Below are positions 8,284 through 19,023 of a stretch of DNA of 42,184 nt, in pieces. This DNA comes from Campylobacterales bacterium (GTDB lineage Bacteria > Campylobacterota > Campylobacteria > Campylobacterales > JALSKU01): assembly GCA_027044945.1 (NCBI GenBank), contig JALUBK010000002.1, positions 1-42,184 of the forward strand. The letters are read 5' to 3'. The notes below the pieces were generated by a model, which searched no databases, was not told where the DNA came from, and saw nothing but the letters and a program-made list of their open reading frames with translations. The stretch's first letter is position 1. The number at the start of each line of letters is the position of its first letter. Made by a program: the position numbers and the translations under genes.

Positions 8284-9969
8284 TTATTTCAATTGATCTT
8301 TAATAATATCTCCAAGTGTCATTTTGTCATCTTTATTGATTTCATTCAACATTGCTTTTTCTTTCATTTTTGAAAGTTTCCTAATAGACAATCTTATTCT
8401 GTTTCTATTTGTGTCTATAAAATCAATTACCGATTCCAAAGTATCACCAACTTTTAAATCTTCTATATTAATATCACCTAAATCTTCTTTTCTAATAAGA
8501 GCATCAACATTTTCATCAAGTTCTATAAAAACACCAAAATCTTTAATATCTCTTATTTTGCCTTCTACTATTTCACCAACTTTGTGATCTTTTGAATATT
8601 TTTGCACAGGATTTTCAAGCAATTCTTTTACACTTAAAGAAATTTTTTCACTATTTCTATCTATTTTTGTAATTTTAACTTCAATTTCTTGTCCAACTTC
8701 ATACAAATCTTTACATTTATCACTTCTGTTCCAAGAAGTATCCTCATTATGAAGCAAGCCTTCAACACCATCTATTTTTATAAATGCACCAAAATTAGTA
8801 ATAGTTGTAATAACACCTTTTACAACATCACCTGTTTTATATTTTTGTAAAAACTCTTCAAAAGGTTTTGGTTTTAAATTTTTAAGACTAACTCTAAGTC
8901 TTCTGCTTTCAGTATCAATTTCAATAACTTCGACATCTAATTCTTCATTCAAGCTAACATACTCTTTTGGATTTTTGATATTTTTATCCCAAGAAATTTC
9001 ACTTATATGCAAAAATCCTTCAATATCATTTCCAATGTCAACAAAAACACCATAAGGTTCAATATTACTAACTAATACTTTGATCACATCTCCAACATCA
9101 AGTTGATTTTTTATACTCTCCCAAGGGTCTTCTTGAACAGCTTTTATAGACAAAGAAAGATGTCTTTTCTCTTTATCATATTTTATAGCTTTAACAGCAA
9201 CTTTTTCACCCTCTTCGTATAAACTAGCTGGATTTACAGGTCCTTTATAGCTTATTTCACTATAATGAACAAGTCCATCCACTCCACCAATATCAACAAA
9301 CATTCCATAAGTTGTAATCTTTTTAATAACACCTTCCACAATTTCATTTGTTTCTAAAAGGTTATCGATCAATTCTCTTTTTTTCTTTCTCTCGTCATCA
9401 AGATATTTTTTTCTTGAAATAATAATTGATTCATGATCTTTATCAATTTTTATAACTTTGGCTTTTATTTTTTTACCAACAAGAGAATTTACATCTCTAT
9501 ATGCAGCTTGTGATCTTGGTAGAAAAAATTCAATAGATTCATCATTATCAACTATAAATCCACCTTTATTTTTACCGATAACTTTACCTTCGATAACCAT
9601 ATCGCTATCTTCATTATAATTTTTTATAAAATCTTTTACTTTTTCTTTTTTAACAGCTTTTCTATGAGACACACCTGGTCTTTCATTTCTAAAACCTGTT
9701 ATTACAACTTTAATATTATCACCTACAGAATATTTTAAATCTCCATTATTATCTGTAATTTCTGATAAATTCAATACACCTTCACTTTTTTTACCCACAT
9801 CAACAAGTGCGATATTATCATTTATTTCCACAATAACACCGTCTATCACATTTTCTCCACTAGTCTCTTTTTTAAAAGATTCTTCTAACATTGTCGCAAA
9901 ATCTTCCACTTGCTCCTCATTTTCGCTAACCTCTTGGTTTGCTTGAACTTGTTCGTTCGCCTCTGACAT
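8284..9969 (-). CDS. rpsA: 30S ribosomal protein S1
   Basis: S1 binds mRNA on the 30S subunit and helps initiation on weakly structured or weak-SD messages. The protein has six S1 OB-fold repeats. The last four are clear from their phased motifs: TYGMFVDIGGVDGLVHYSEIS, PYGVFVDIGNDIEGFLHISEIS, NFGAFIKIDGVEGLLHNED and DFGVFIELDENVDALIRKED. The first two are divergent, as usual. I choose the ATG (561 residues), which lies 6 nt after an AAGGA. The GTG one codon earlier would leave too little spacing. A 22-bp perfect palindrome ends about 13 bases before the ATG and a second hairpin lies further up, so the leader may be regulatory. Confidence 0.96.
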   Translation of the reverse strand: MSEANEQVQANQEVSENEEQVEDFATMLEESFKKETSGENVIDGVIVEINDNIALVDVGKKSEGVLNLSEITDNNGDLKYSVGDNIKVVITGFRNERPGVSHRKAVKKEKVKDFIKNYNEDSDMVIEGKVIGKNKGGFIVDNDESIEFFLPRSQAAYRDVNSLVGKKIKAKVIKIDKDHESIIISRKKYLDDERKKKRELIDNLLETNEIVEGVIKKITTYGMFVDIGGVDGLVHYSEISYKGPVNPASLYEEGEKVAVKAIKYDKEKRHLSLSIKAVQEDPWESIKNQLDVGDVIKVLVSNIEPYGVFVDIGNDIEGFLHISEISWDKNIKNPKEYVSLNEELDVEVIEIDTESRRLRVSLKNLKPKPFEEFLQKYKTGDVVKGVITTITNFGAFIKIDGVEGLLHNEDTSWNRSDKCKDLYEVGQEIEVKITKIDRNSEKISLSVKELLENPVQKYSKDHKVGEIVEGKIRDIKDFGVFIELDENVDALIRKEDLGDINIEDLKVGDTLESVIDFIDTNRNRIRLSIRKLSKMKEKAMLNEINKDDKMTLGDIIKDQLK

Positions 9970-9982
9970 CACACTTCCTTTG

Positions 9983-10004
9983 TAAAATTTTTCGAAAAAT
10001 TTTA
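9983..10004 (-). promoter_or_regulatory. Perfect 22-bp palindrome just upstream of the rpsA SD
   Basis: TAAAATTTTTCG followed by its exact complement gives two 11-bp arms with no spacer. In the rpsA message it would fold just before the AAGGA SD. The bases are almost all A/T, so its stability is modest. Known rpsA leaders in enterobacteria carry structured elements used for autogenous control by S1. A comparable role here is inference only. Confidence 0.4.
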
Positions 10005-10017
10005 AAGCCTAAAGCTC

Positions 10018-10053
10018 TAAGTTTTAAATTTTTATCAATAAATTCAAAACTTA
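10018..10053 (-). promoter_or_regulatory. Stem-loop in the ispH-rpsA intergenic region
   Basis: Arms at 10018-10031 and 10040-10053 pair over 14 positions around an 8-base loop. The only imperfection becomes a G-U wobble in the minus-strand RNA. No U-run follows on the minus strand, so it is a poor intrinsic terminator. It is more likely an RNA structure in the rpsA leader or an mRNA-processing/stability element between ispH and rpsA. Confidence 0.4.
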
Positions 10054-10089
10054 AAACTCCTATTTTAAACCATTTCTACATATTATATC

Positions 10090-10914
10090 CTAAAATTCTT
10101 TAATTTTATTCATTATTTTTTCAATTATCCAATCAGGAGTCGATGCTCCCGCACTAATACCACATTTTTTCTTATTTTCAAACCACTCTTTTTCTAACTC
10201 ATTTTCATTTTCAATTAAATGGCTATCACTACAATTTGCTCTTGAAATTTCGAATAACTGCTTAGTATTTGATGAATTTTTACCACCTATAATAATCATT
10301 ACATCACATTCTAAAGAAAGTTTTTTCGCTGCTTTTTGATTTTCAAAAGTTGCATTACAAATAGTATTAAAAATCCTCGCTTCTTTACATTTTGGAATAA
10401 CATAATTTATTATTTTATTATAATCTGAAAATTTTCTTGTAGTTTGAGAAATTATTGCTACTTTATTATGAAGTTTAATTTTTTCTAAATCTTTTTCATT
10501 CAAAACAACCTTTGCATCACCTTGTGCATAACTCATAACACCTTTTACTTCAGGATGTTTTATATCTCCAAAAATAATCACTTGATAACCTTGTTTGCTC
10601 ATATCCTCACATATTTTTTGAGGCTTGGAAACAAAAGGACAAGTTGCATCACAAATATCAATATTTTTCTTTTTTAATTCTTCCAAATTTTCTTTTGTTA
10701 TTCCGTGTGTTCTTATAATAGCTTTTTTAATATTTGTAATTTCCTTAAAATCATTTATATTATCAACATTAAAGTTATTTTTAAGCCTATTTATTTCTTC
10801 GTTATTATGTATCAATGGTCCTATAGTAGTGCTATTAGGACTTTCTTCTGCGATTTTAATAGCTCTTTTTACACCAAAACAAAAACCATAACTCTCAGCT
10901 AATTTAATTTTCAA
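10090..10914 (-). CDS. ispH: 4-hydroxy-3-methylbut-2-enyl diphosphate reductase
   Basis: IspH is the last enzyme of the methylerythritol-phosphate pathway, reducing HMBPP to IPP and DMAPP with a [4Fe-4S] cluster. The ligands are visible: Cys12 ([10 protein letters not shown]), Cys92 (CDATCPF) and the Cys in [12 protein letters not shown] near 187. The substrate histidines correspond to His36 and His70 (RTHGIT). No ATG or GTG is available. A TTG start at 10914, 6 nt after AAGGA, gives [14 protein letters not shown], the usual family start. The TTG two codons upstream is too close to the SD. The gene overlaps the end of aroA by 11 bases. The length, 274 residues, is at the short end of normal, as in relatives. 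Confidence 0.95.
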   Translation of the reverse strand: MKIKLAESYGFCFGVKRAIKIAEESPNSTTIGPLIHNNEEINRLKNNFNVDNINDFKEITNIKKAIIRTHGITKENLEELKKKNIDICDATCPFVSKPQKICEDMSKQGYQVIIFGDIKHPEVKGVMSYAQGDAKVVLNEKDLEKIKLHNKVAIISQTTRKFSDYNKIINYVIPKCKEARIFNTICNATFENQKAAKKLSLECDVMIIIGGKNSSNTKQLFEISRANCSDSHLIENENELEKEWFENKKKCGISAGASTPDWIIEKIMNKIKEF

Positions 10915-12193
10915 TTTCAATCCTTGTTAATTTTGACAATATATCAAAAAAGTTTGGAAACGAAGTATTTATACAATCTATATCATTTATTTTCATACCA
11001 TCAATCAAGCCTGCAACAGCAAAACTCATAGCAACCCTATGGTCTCCAAAACTATCTACTTCAGCTCCTTTGAAAGAACCTCCTTCTATTTCATAGCCAT
11101 CTTCAAATTCTTTTGTTTTTATACCGCATTTTTTTAAATTTTGAACAACTGTGGATATTCTATCGCTCTCTTTTACTCTTAATTCTTTTGCATTTTTAAC
11201 AATACTTTTACCCTTAGCTACACTCATGGCAATAGAAAGTGCTGGTAATTCATCTATGAGCCAAGGGATATTTTTATCAATCTCAATACCTTTTAATATT
11301 GAGCTTTTTATCTCTATATCTCCTATGCTTTCATACTTTTTACTTTTTATATGATATTTTATATCTGCTCCCATTTTTTTCAAAACCTCAAAAGCTTCTA
11401 TTCTGGTTGGATTTAACAATATATTTTTCAATAAAACTTTTGAATTTTTTGAAACAACAGTTGCTACCGCAAAGAAAAAAGCACTTGACGGATCTGAGGG
11501 AACTTCTATCTCCAAAGATTTTAAAGGAGAAGTTAAAGGAGTTATTTTTAACCAATTTTTATCATTTTTAACTATTTTAGCACCCATACCTTTTAGCATT
11601 TTTTCTGTATGATCTCTACTTAAGAAAGGTTCTTTATAATATGAAATTTTTTTAGCATTTAAAGCTGATAATATCATGGCACTTTTGACTTGAGCAGATG
11701 CTATTTTACTTTCATATCTAAAACCATCCAATAATGTTCCTCTGATAGATAAAGGAGAAAAATTTCCATTATCTCTTCCATCAATCTTTGCTCCAATTTT
11801 TTTCAAAGGCTCACTAACTCTTTTCATAGGTCTATTTGCCAAATATTTATCTCCATGTAAAACAAAAAAACCATCTTTTGAAGCCAAAAATCCACAAAAC
11901 AATCTCATGGCAGTTCCAGAATTGCCACAATCCAAAATATCATCAGGTTCTTTTATGGATTTTGGTGGATAAATAATCGTTTTATCATTTTCCACTTTTA
12001 CTTTAGCACCTAAACTTTGAATAATTTTTAAACTATTTAATGTATCTTCAGCTTGTAAAAATTTGTATATAACAGACGGCTTGTCGCTAAGCAAAGAAAA
12101 AATAGCACATCTGTGAGAGATAGATTTATCACTGGCAATATCTTTGATTTCTGTTTCAAAATTATTATTTTTACAAACTTTAAGACAACTCAT
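10904..12193 (-). CDS. aroA: 3-phosphoshikimate 1-carboxyvinyltransferase (EPSP synthase)
   Basis: AroA joins PEP to shikimate-3-phosphate in the chorismate pathway. The protein (429 residues) shows the two-domain inside-out barrel motifs: [15 protein letters not shown] near the start, the glycine region [15 protein letters not shown], then [16 protein letters not shown] and [15 protein letters not shown] near the end. The key Lys, Ser and Arg residues are in place. The NSGTAMRL segment has the alanine typical of natural glyphosate-sensitive class I versus tolerant variants; I do not assign a class. It overlaps pheT by four bases (ATGA) and ispH by 11, within the pheS-rpsA operon. Confidence 0.96.
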   Translation of the reverse strand: MSCLKVCKNNNFETEIKDIASDKSISHRCAIFSLLSDKPSVIYKFLQAEDTLNSLKIIQSLGAKVKVENDKTIIYPPKSIKEPDDILDCGNSGTAMRLFCGFLASKDGFFVLHGDKYLANRPMKRVSEPLKKIGAKIDGRDNGNFSPLSIRGTLLDGFRYESKIASAQVKSAMILSALNAKKISYYKEPFLSRDHTEKMLKGMGAKIVKNDKNWLKITPLTSPLKSLEIEVPSDPSSAFFFAVATVVSKNSKVLLKNILLNPTRIEAFEVLKKMGADIKYHIKSKKYESIGDIEIKSSILKGIEIDKNIPWLIDELPALSIAMSVAKGKSIVKNAKELRVKESDRISTVVQNLKKCGIKTKEFEDGYEIEGGSFKGAEVDSFGDHRVAMSFAVAGLIDGMKINDIDCINTSFPNFFDILSKLTRIEIEN

Positions 12194-14523
12194 CTAATAG
12201 TTATATCCTTTTCTTTTAATTTATCAATTATCGGATTTAATATTTTAGAAATATCTTCATCATTTAAAGTTTTTTCATTTGATTGAAGGATAAATTTAAT
12301 AGTCAAACTAATTTTATCTCCCAATTCTTCACTTTCATATCTATCAATAGGATAAAAATTCAATAAAGAATCAGATTTAACACTTAAAATAATATCTTTT
12401 ACCTCTTTATACATAATATTTTTCGGAATAACAAAACTAAAATCTCTTTCAGTTGAAGGAAATTTAGAATAATTATTTACTATAATATTTTTACAATTTA
12501 ATTTATTAAAATCTATTTCACAAAAATAACTTTTTTGTAAATCAAATTCTTTTTCTATATTTAAGTGTATTCTACCGATATATCCTATTTTTTCACCCTC
12601 TTTTACAATATTTCCAGCTTCATAAGGAGATAAAAAACTTTGAATATTTTCAACTTTTTGAATATCAAATTTTCCTATTACAGAAGATATCATTTGAGCA
12701 AAAGTAAAAAAATCTATAACTTTTGGCTTTCCATGATTTTCAATACCAGCTCTTTGTATTTCGCCACTAAAAATAAAAGAAATTTTAAGACTTTCATTTC
12801 TATCTTTATCAAAAACTGTTCCGTATTCAAAAAGTCTTATACTTTTTTTACCATATTTAACATTTCTACTTGCTGATTCAATTAAACCAACAACCAAAGA
12901 ACTTCTCAATGAATTTAATTCTTTACTTACTGGATTTATTAATGTTTTTTCTTGAGAAACTTCGTCCAAATTAAAAAATTTCATTTTTTCACTATCAACA
13001 AATAAATAACTTATTGTTTCAAAAAAACCTATTGCGGATGCTTTTTTTCTAAAATAACATTTTTTATTATAATTTTGTAATGCTTCATTTTGATTATTAG
13101 ATTCTAAATGTATTAACGGTTTTGATTGTATATTATCAATTCCTATCATTCTTACAATTTCTTCAACAATATCTTGTTCATTTTTTATATCATGTCTAAA
13201 TAAAGGAATTTTAATACTTATAAGATCAAATTCATCTTTCATACTTATTTCAAATCTAAGTCCTTTTAAAATTTTTATTATTTGACTTTTTTCAATTTCT
13301 TGGCCTATTAAAGCATTGATTTTACTCAAATAAACATTAACAATATTTTCTTCAGGTCTATTGTCTATTATTTCATATCCACCAAACCATTTAACTTTTG
13401 AATATTTATTTAATAAAATTTTAAAATATTTAGAACCAAATTCAAATCTTGGCTCACTTCCTCTACTAGCATGATAAAATATTTTATCATTATTTTTTTT
13501 CAAAAATTTACCTGTTTTTGAAAGTTGTTCCGGATTTATATAGCTACATTCAAAAATAATATTTTCATTATTTTTATTTGGTTTAAGAGATTTATCTTCA
13601 TCCAACCCAACAAACGAAACAGCATCTCCTATTTTAATAAATTCAACTTCATTTTCATCTTTTTCCAATTTTATTTCACATTTATTAGATTCTTTGTTGA
13701 TAAAATTATCATAAGAATACAATTTTATAATAACGCCAGTAGCATGAATGGTATAATTTTTATACATATCAAAAATATTATCAAATTTTCTTTCAACAAA
13801 AGCCAATCTAAGTTGCATCAATAAAGGATTGACTAATTCTTCCTTTTGAAATATTTTATATAAAAGAGAAGATTTGCAATCATCCTTGGCAGACAAAGAC
13901 AAAGCTCTACCAATTCCAAGATTGCTATCATCATCTTCCACTTTATCCAAAAAAGTTAATTTTATATCAAGTGCCGCACTTAAATCTCTAGCTACACCAA
14001 AGATACTCAAACAATCACCCCTGTTGGCAGTTAGCTCAATATTAATTATATCATCATTTATAAGAGCATATTCTTTTAATTCTTTTCCTATAACCAATTC
14101 GCCTATGCTATCATCAAGCTCCATAATCCCATCATTTATTTCTGGCAATCCTAACTCTGTTGAAGAACAAATCATTCCATTTGATTCGACTCCTCTAAGT
14201 TTTGCCTTTTTTATTTTAAAATTTTCTCCTAAAACAGCACCATTTACGGCAACTGGAACAAATTGGTCTTTTGCTACATTTTTTGCTCCACATACTATTT
14301 GAAGAATTTCTTCACCAACATCTACTTGACAAATTGAAAGCTTATCTGCATTAGGATGTTTTATACATTCCTTTACATATCCTATTACAATTTTCTCAGG
14401 AATTCTTATTTTTTGAAGACTATCTACTTCCAATCCAATAGAATTTAATGTTTTACAAATCTCTTCACTACTATATTTTTCTATATTTATCCATTCATTT
14501 AGCCATGTTTTAGTTATTATCAT
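12190..14523 (-). CDS. pheT: Phenylalanyl-tRNA synthetase, beta subunit
   Basis: PheT, with PheS as an alpha2-beta2 enzyme, charges tRNA-Phe. The 777-residue chain has an EMAP-II-like tRNA-binding domain (about 40-150, with [16 protein letters not shown] and IVCGAKNV), a B3/B4 editing region in the middle, a B5 helix-turn domain (about 395-470), a catalytic-like core (about 480-680, with [15 protein letters not shown]) and the C-terminal ferredoxin-like anticodon domain (about 690-777, [16 protein letters not shown]). The B3/B4 region (about 200-380) is rich in Asn, Lys and Asp and looks divergent from better-known homologues, for example [19 protein letters not shown]. Both ends overlap neighbours by ATGA, so pheS-pheT-aroA are coupled. 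Confidence 0.96.
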   Translation of the reverse strand: MIITKTWLNEWINIEKYSSEEICKTLNSIGLEVDSLQKIRIPEKIVIGYVKECIKHPNADKLSICQVDVGEEILQIVCGAKNVAKDQFVPVAVNGAVLGENFKIKKAKLRGVESNGMICSSTELGLPEINDGIMELDDSIGELVIGKELKEYALINDDIINIELTANRGDCLSIFGVARDLSAALDIKLTFLDKVEDDDSNLGIGRALSLSAKDDCKSSLLYKIFQKEELVNPLLMQLRLAFVERKFDNIFDMYKNYTIHATGVIIKLYSYDNFINKESNKCEIKLEKDENEVEFIKIGDAVSFVGLDEDKSLKPNKNNENIIFECSYINPEQLSKTGKFLKKNNDKIFYHASRGSEPRFEFGSKYFKILLNKYSKVKWFGGYEIIDNRPEENIVNVYLSKINALIGQEIEKSQIIKILKGLRFEISMKDEFDLISIKIPLFRHDIKNEQDIVEEIVRMIGIDNIQSKPLIHLESNNQNEALQNYNKKCYFRKKASAIGFFETISYLFVDSEKMKFFNLDEVSQEKTLINPVSKELNSLRSSLVVGLIESASRNVKYGKKSIRLFEYGTVFDKDRNESLKISFIFSGEIQRAGIENHGKPKVIDFFTFAQMISSVIGKFDIQKVENIQSFLSPYEAGNIVKEGEKIGYIGRIHLNIEKEFDLQKSYFCEIDFNKLNCKNIIVNNYSKFPSTERDFSFVIPKNIMYKEVKDIILSVKSDSLLNFYPIDRYESEELGDKISLTIKFILQSNEKTLNDEDISKILNPIIDKLKEKDITIR

Positions 14524-15512
14524 TTAAATTGCTCCAATAATCTTAAATCACCCTCATAAAGAGATCTAAGGTCTGGTATCTGATGAAGTAGCATAGCAAA
14601 CCTTTCGACACCAAGCCCAAAAGCATATCCACTGACATTTTCATATCCGACAGATTTAAAAACATTAGGATCAACCATTCCACAACCTAAAACTTCAAGC
14701 CATCCAGTATGCGAACATACTCTGCAACCTTTACCTTTGCAAAAAATACAACTTATATCAACTTCAGCACTTGGCTCTGTAAAAGGAAAAAAGCTTGGTC
14801 TAAAACGAACTTTTATATCACCAAACATATGTATTAAAAAGTCTTCTAAAATAAATTTTAAATTTGAAAACGAAACTTTATCCCCTTCTTCGACAACCAA
14901 TCCTTCTACTTGATGAAATTCTGGAGTATGAGTAAGATCAAAATCTCTTCTAAAAACTGCACCAGGGCTAATAGCTCTAATTGGTGGTCTTGTGTTTAAC
15001 ATTGTTCGTATTTGCACTGGTGAAGTATGTGTGCGAAGCAATTTTGAATCTTGAAAATAAAATGTATCTTGCATATCTCTTGCAGGATGAAATTTTGGAA
15101 GGTTCAGTGCTTCAAAATTATGAAAATCATCTTCAACCAATGGACCTTCTTGAATTTTAAAATTCATATCTAAAAAATAATTGATAATTTTGTCCATTGT
15201 ATCTTGCACAGGATGTAAAGCCCCACTTTCACAAGATGCATCAAACAATGTAATATCCACACTATCTTCTTGCATTTTCTTTTCAATCTCTTGAATTTGC
15301 AAAAAATCTCTTTTTTTCTGTAAAATGCCATTTAATTCTTGTTTTAAACTATTTAATTCTTGTGCAAATATTTTCTTTTCTTCTCCGTTTAAACTTTTTA
15401 ATTTTATAAACGATGAAGCCAAAACACCTTTTTTACCAAATATTTCAATCCTAAGTTTTTCCAACTCATTTAAATCTAATGCAGATTTAATTTTTTGTAT
15501 ATATTGTTTCAA
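14520..15512 (-). CDS. pheS: Phenylalanyl-tRNA synthetase, alpha subunit
   Basis: PheS carries the class II catalytic core that activates phenylalanine. The 330 residues include an N-terminal coiled coil (about 1-85) that contacts tRNA, motif 2 ([23 protein letters not shown]), a Cys-rich insertion ([17 protein letters not shown], about 255-271) seen in many bacterial PheS proteins, and motif 3 ([11 protein letters not shown]). The start is TTG, 7-8 nt after AAAGGT; no ATG or GTG is available nearby in frame. It is the first gene of the long minus-strand operon, and the upstream 132 bp must hold both its promoter and that of the divergent HIT gene. It overlaps pheT by ATGA. Confidence 0.96.
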   Translation of the reverse strand: MKQYIQKIKSALDLNELEKLRIEIFGKKGVLASSFIKLKSLNGEEKKIFAQELNSLKQELNGILQKKRDFLQIQEIEKKMQEDSVDITLFDASCESGALHPVQDTMDKIINYFLDMNFKIQEGPLVEDDFHNFEALNLPKFHPARDMQDTFYFQDSKLLRTHTSPVQIRTMLNTRPPIRAISPGAVFRRDFDLTHTPEFHQVEGLVVEEGDKVSFSNLKFILEDFLIHMFGDIKVRFRPSFFPFTEPSAEVDISCIFCKGKGCRVCSHTGWLEVLGCGMVDPNVFKSVGYENVSGYAFGLGVERFAMLLHQIPDLRSLYEGDLRLLEQFK

Positions 15513-15558
15513 ATAACCGACCTTTAAAAAACCTTTTAAAAAAGATAGCTATTTTACT

Positions 15559-15564
15559 ATAATA
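15559..15564 (-). promoter_or_regulatory. Candidate -10 box for the pheS operon
   Basis: TATTAT followed by AGTAAAAT on the minus strand, about 47 bases before the pheS start. No convincing -35 box is seen; weak -35 boxes with AT-rich upstream DNA are usual in Campylobacterota. Assigned by position in the divergent gap only. Confidence 0.3.
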
Positions 15565-15620
15565 TAAATTAAATTCGGATTAGTCTATATCTTTTCAGTG
15601 CTAACTAAATATAAAAATAG

Positions 15621-15626
15621 TATAAT
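15621..15626 (+). promoter_or_regulatory. Candidate -10 box for the HIT gene
   Basis: A perfect TATAAT lies 18 bases before the HIT ATG, so the leader would be about 10 bases, with the SD (AAAGGA) inside it. The region 17 bp upstream does not match a -35 consensus. Confidence 0.35.
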
Positions 15627-15644
15627 TTTTAAAAAAGGAAAAAA

Positions 15645-16001
15645 ATGTGTATCTTTTGTAAAATTGTAAAAGGGGAAATACCTGCAAATAAAGTATATGA
15701 AAATGATGAATTTTTAGCTTTTAATGATATAAATCCAAAAGCTCCTATACATATTCTTATCATACCCAAAAAACATATTGAAAGTTTTCAAAATGCAACA
15801 CCTGAATTAATGAGTAAAATAACACCTTTTATAAAAGAAATAGTTAAAAAATTTGAACTTGATAAAAGAGGTTATAGGTTGATAACAAATGTAGGAGAAG
15901 AAGGAGGACAAGAAGTTATGCATCTGCATTTTCATTTACTTGGAGGAACAAAACTTTTATGGCCAAAATTAACTACCGATGAAAGTAAAAAATATATTTA
16001 A
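15645..16001 (+). CDS. HIT-family nucleotide-binding hydrolase (HinT type)
   Basis: HIT proteins of this branch hydrolyse AMP-lysine and other phosphoramidate or adenylated compounds. The 118-residue protein has the HinT-like start CIFCKIVKGEIPANKVYEND, the DINPKAPIHILIIPKKHI strand, and the catalytic histidine triad near the end as MHLHFHLLGG. The three His of HxHxH are intact. SD AAAGGA precedes the ATG. It is one of the few plus-strand genes in the left half, divergent from pheS, and converges with argH over a shared palindromic terminator. As I recall, C. jejuni has a HIT gene in the same place. Confidence 0.95.
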   Translation: MCIFCKIVKGEIPANKVYENDEFLAFNDINPKAPIHILIIPKKHIESFQNATPELMSKITPFIKEIVKKFELDKRGYRLITNVGEEGGQEVMHLHFHLLGGTKLLWPKLTTDESKKYI

Positions 16002-16013
16002 GAAACTATTTTT

Positions 16014-16047
16014 GATTTATCCAAAGTCTTAAGACTTTGGATAAATC
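16014..16047. terminator. Perfect 34-bp palindrome, bidirectional terminator between HIT and argH
   Basis: GATTTATCCAAAGTCTT is followed directly by its exact reverse complement, two 17-bp arms. A T-rich run lies on each outer side (ATTTTT on the left, ATTTTT on the right), so it can work as an intrinsic terminator for both converging genes. The right arm is also the last coding stretch of argH: its stop codon covers 16029-16031, at the palindrome centre. Confidence 0.75.
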
Positions 16048-17414
16048 CATTTTTCAAAATAAGTTATTTGTTTTTTTGTTGACTCTTTTGAAGTGCCACC
16101 TTGAGAATTTCTTGCATTCATAGAGTTTTCCAATTTTAAAACATTTATAACATCGTTATTTATTTTAGGTTCAAAAGATTGAAGTTCTTGAAGATTTAAT
16201 TCGCTTATATCTTTATTATGGTCATCTGCATATCCAACAATTTCTCCAGTTATTTTATAAGCATTTCTAAAAGCATATCCACATTTTTTAGTTAAATAAT
16301 CAGCTAAATCCGTAGCACTTAAATGACCTTTTTTAGTGGCATTTTGCATATTTTCTTTTTTTACAGTCATGCTCTCAAGAGTTTTTGCTAAAATTTTTAT
16401 AGATATGCTTGCAGTTTTAACACTGTCAAAAACACCCTCTTTATCTTCTTGCATATCTTTATTATATGCCAAAGGCAAACCTTTTAAAACAGTTAGAAGA
16501 GAGATTAAATTACCATAAACTCTTCCCGTTTTTCCTCTTAAAAGTTCAGGAACATCAGGATTTTTCTTTTGTGGCATAATGGAACTGCTTGTGCTATACT
16601 CATCACTAAGTTCAACAAATCCAAATTCGCTACTGCTCCAAAGAATAATTTCTTCAGAAAGTCTTGAAATATGCATCATCATGGTTGAAATATTAAAAAG
16701 TAATTCTAAAGCAAAATCTCTATCACTGACAGTATCAAGACAATTTATGCTTACCTCTTTAAAACCCAAAAGTTTTGATTCGTATTCTCTATCGGTATTA
16801 TAAGGAGTTCCAGCAAGAGCTGCACATCCAATAGGAGAAACATTATTTCTTTCGATTGAGCTTTCAAACCTTTCAATATCTCTTTTAAACATAGAACTGT
16901 AAGCTAAGAGATGATAAGCAAAATTAATAGGTTGAGCATGTTGAAGATGTGTCATTCCAGGCAATAAAGTATCAACATGCTTTTTCTCTATATTTAAAAG
17001 TATTTTTTCCAATCCAAAAAGAAGTTTTACAATTTCTCTATTTTTATTCAATACAAAGAGTCTAAAATCAAGAGCAACTTGGTCGTTTCTACTTCTTGCG
17101 GTATGCATTCTTTTTGCATCATCACCAATAAGTTCAGTTAAACGATTTTCTATGGACATATGTATATCTTCATCTTTTATAGAAAATTTATATTTACCCT
17201 CTTCTACCTCTTTTTTGATTTCATTTAATCCCTCTATAATCTTATCTTTGCTTTTATCTGATATAATTTTTTGCTTAGATAACATTTTAACATGAGCAAT
17301 AGATCCATCTATATCTTCATTATATAATTCTTTATCAAACATAATAGAAGCATTAAACTCATCTAATAACTTCGCACTACTTTTTTTTATTTTTCCTGAT
17401 GCAATTTTACTCAT
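16029..17414 (-). CDS. argH: Argininosuccinate lyase
   Basis: ArgH splits argininosuccinate into arginine and fumarate, the last step of arginine synthesis. The 461 residues show the fumarase/aspartase superfamily regions: [17 protein letters not shown] (C1), [19 protein letters not shown] (C2) with the general-base His, and the flexible signature loop [19 protein letters not shown] (C3). The last codons, WIYPKS and stop, lie inside the terminator palindrome. The gene starts 8 bp after pckA with an SD (GAGG). No other arg gene is nearby, so its place behind pckA looks like operon membership by position; I recall argH next to pckA in C. jejuni too. Confidence 0.96.
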   Translation of the reverse strand: MSKIASGKIKKSSAKLLDEFNASIMFDKELYNEDIDGSIAHVKMLSKQKIISDKSKDKIIEGLNEIKKEVEEGKYKFSIKDEDIHMSIENRLTELIGDDAKRMHTARSRNDQVALDFRLFVLNKNREIVKLLFGLEKILLNIEKKHVDTLLPGMTHLQHAQPINFAYHLLAYSSMFKRDIERFESSIERNNVSPIGCAALAGTPYNTDREYESKLLGFKEVSINCLDTVSDRDFALELLFNISTMMMHISRLSEEIILWSSSEFGFVELSDEYSTSSSIMPQKKNPDVPELLRGKTGRVYGNLISLLTVLKGLPLAYNKDMQEDKEGVFDSVKTASISIKILAKTLESMTVKKENMQNATKKGHLSATDLADYLTKKCGYAFRNAYKITGEIVGYADDHNKDISELNLQELQSFEPKINNDVINVLKLENSMNARNSQGGTSKESTKKQITYFEKWIYPKS

Positions 17415-17422
17415 TTTTTCCT

Positions 17423-19009
17423 CTATACTATTTTTGGTCCAGCATTTGAATAATCATACTCACTATTTTCAGTTATATATTTTTTAAAATTATCTATAAA
17501 CATTTTTGCGAGTTTATCTCTTGTTTTGTCATATCCTTTTTTATCTTCCCAACTATTTCTTGGATTTAAAATATTGCTATCAACTCCATTTAATGTTTTT
17601 GGAACAGAAAGATTAAATACAGGAACCAATTCAAATTCGCTGGTATTTATACTGCCATCTAAAATAGCATTGATACAACTTCTTGTAGCTTTTATACTCA
17701 TTCTTTTACCAACACCATAACTTCCACCACTCCATCCTGTATTTACTAAAAATACATTTACTTTATGCTTATCTATTTTTTCACCAAGCAATTTTGCATA
17801 TACAGTTGGATGCAAAGGCAAAAATGGCTCACCAAAACAAGAACTAAATGTAGCAACAGGTTCAGTTATACCTCTTTCAGTTCCTGCTACTTTCGCAGTA
17901 TATCCACTTAAAAAATAATACATCGCTTGTTCTTTTGTTAATTTGCTAACAGGAGGTAAAACACCAAAAGCATCAGCAGTCAGAAAAATAATATTTTTTG
18001 GATGACCTGCTTGAAGAGTTGCACAATGATTTTCAATATGACAAATAGGATATGAAACTCTTGTATTTTCAGTTTTACTTTTATCATTATAATCTATATG
18101 ACCTTCATTATCTATAACAATATTTTCCAAAAGTGCATTTCTTTTTATAGCACCATAAATCTCAGGCTCACTATCTTTATCCAAATTAATAACTTTTGCA
18201 TAACAACCACCTTCAAAATTAAATATCCCTTTATCATCCCAACCATGCTCGTCATCACCGATCAATGCACGATTTGGATCTGTTGAAAGTGTTGTTTTTC
18301 CTGTTCCACTAAGTCCAAAAAACAGAGCACTATCTCCATCTTTTCCAACATTAGCCGAACAATGCATACCAAGTTTTCCTTCAAGAGGAAGCCAATAATT
18401 CATCATAGAAAATACACCTTTTTTAATTTCTCCACCATACCAAGTTCCACCAATAACAGCTATATTTTCTTCGATATCAAAAACAACAAAAACTTCTGAG
18501 TTTAATCCCTGCTTTTTCCATTCATCATTGACAGTTGTGCTTGCCATATAAAGTGTAAAATCAGGCTTAAAATTTTCAAGCTCTTTTTCTGTTGGAGTTA
18601 TTAGCATATTTTTTACAAAATGAGCTTGCCAAGCAATCTCTGAAACGACTCTTATACTTTTTTTACTATTTTCACTAGCTCCGCAAAAAGCATCTTGAAC
18701 ATAAAGTTCTTTTCCTGAAAGTCCTTTTTTTGATTTTTCAAAAAGCTTATCAAAAACTTCTTTTTTTATAGGATGATTTATTTCTCCCCAAGCTATATAT
18801 TTATTTGAAGGCGGTTGATTGACAAAATATTTATCTTTTGGGCTTCTACCTGTAAATATACCGGTATCGATTGTAACAGCACCATTTTCAGTCACTATTC
18901 CCTCATTATTTTTTAACTCAAGATTATAAAGTTCATCATAATCTAAATTATGATAAACCTTTTTTATATCTTTTATACCAGCTTTATTTAACTCATTAAC
19001 AATAGACAT
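17423..19009 (-). CDS. pckA: Phosphoenolpyruvate carboxykinase (ATP)
   Basis: PckA interconverts oxaloacetate plus ATP with PEP, CO2 and ADP. The 528-residue length matches the ATP-dependent family. Visible motifs are [12 protein letters not shown] near the N-terminus (substrate Arg), the metal/PEP region [22 protein letters not shown], the P-loop [26 protein letters not shown] (kinase-1a and 2 motifs with the metal-binding Asp), and [15 protein letters not shown] near the C-terminus. It lies 14 bp behind oadB and 8 bp before argH. The context places it with a sodium-linked oxaloacetate decarboxylase: PckA makes or uses the oxaloacetate that OadGAB also handles. Confidence 0.97.
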   Translation of the reverse strand: MSIVNELNKAGIKDIKKVYHNLDYDELYNLELKNNEGIVTENGAVTIDTGIFTGRSPKDKYFVNQPPSNKYIAWGEINHPIKKEVFDKLFEKSKKGLSGKELYVQDAFCGASENSKKSIRVVSEIAWQAHFVKNMLITPTEKELENFKPDFTLYMASTTVNDEWKKQGLNSEVFVVFDIEENIAVIGGTWYGGEIKKGVFSMMNYWLPLEGKLGMHCSANVGKDGDSALFFGLSGTGKTTLSTDPNRALIGDDEHGWDDKGIFNFEGGCYAKVINLDKDSEPEIYGAIKRNALLENIVIDNEGHIDYNDKSKTENTRVSYPICHIENHCATLQAGHPKNIIFLTADAFGVLPPVSKLTKEQAMYYFLSGYTAKVAGTERGITEPVATFSSCFGEPFLPLHPTVYAKLLGEKIDKHKVNVFLVNTGWSGGSYGVGKRMSIKATRSCINAILDGSINTSEFELVPVFNLSVPKTLNGVDSNILNPRNSWEDKKGYDKTRDKLAKMFIDNFKKYITENSEYDYSNAGPKIV

Positions 19010-19023
19010 TTTATATTTTCTCC

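Noticed and set aside
9970-9972. GTG one codon before the rpsA ATG as the start.
   Set aside because: It is only 3 nt from the AAGGA SD; the ATG has normal spacing and matches the usual start.
13874-14302. Open plus-strand frame (142 codons) inside pheT.
   Set aside because: It lies opposite the conserved tRNA-binding domain of pheT, is Ser/Ile/Phe-rich low-complexity, and has no recognisable domain.
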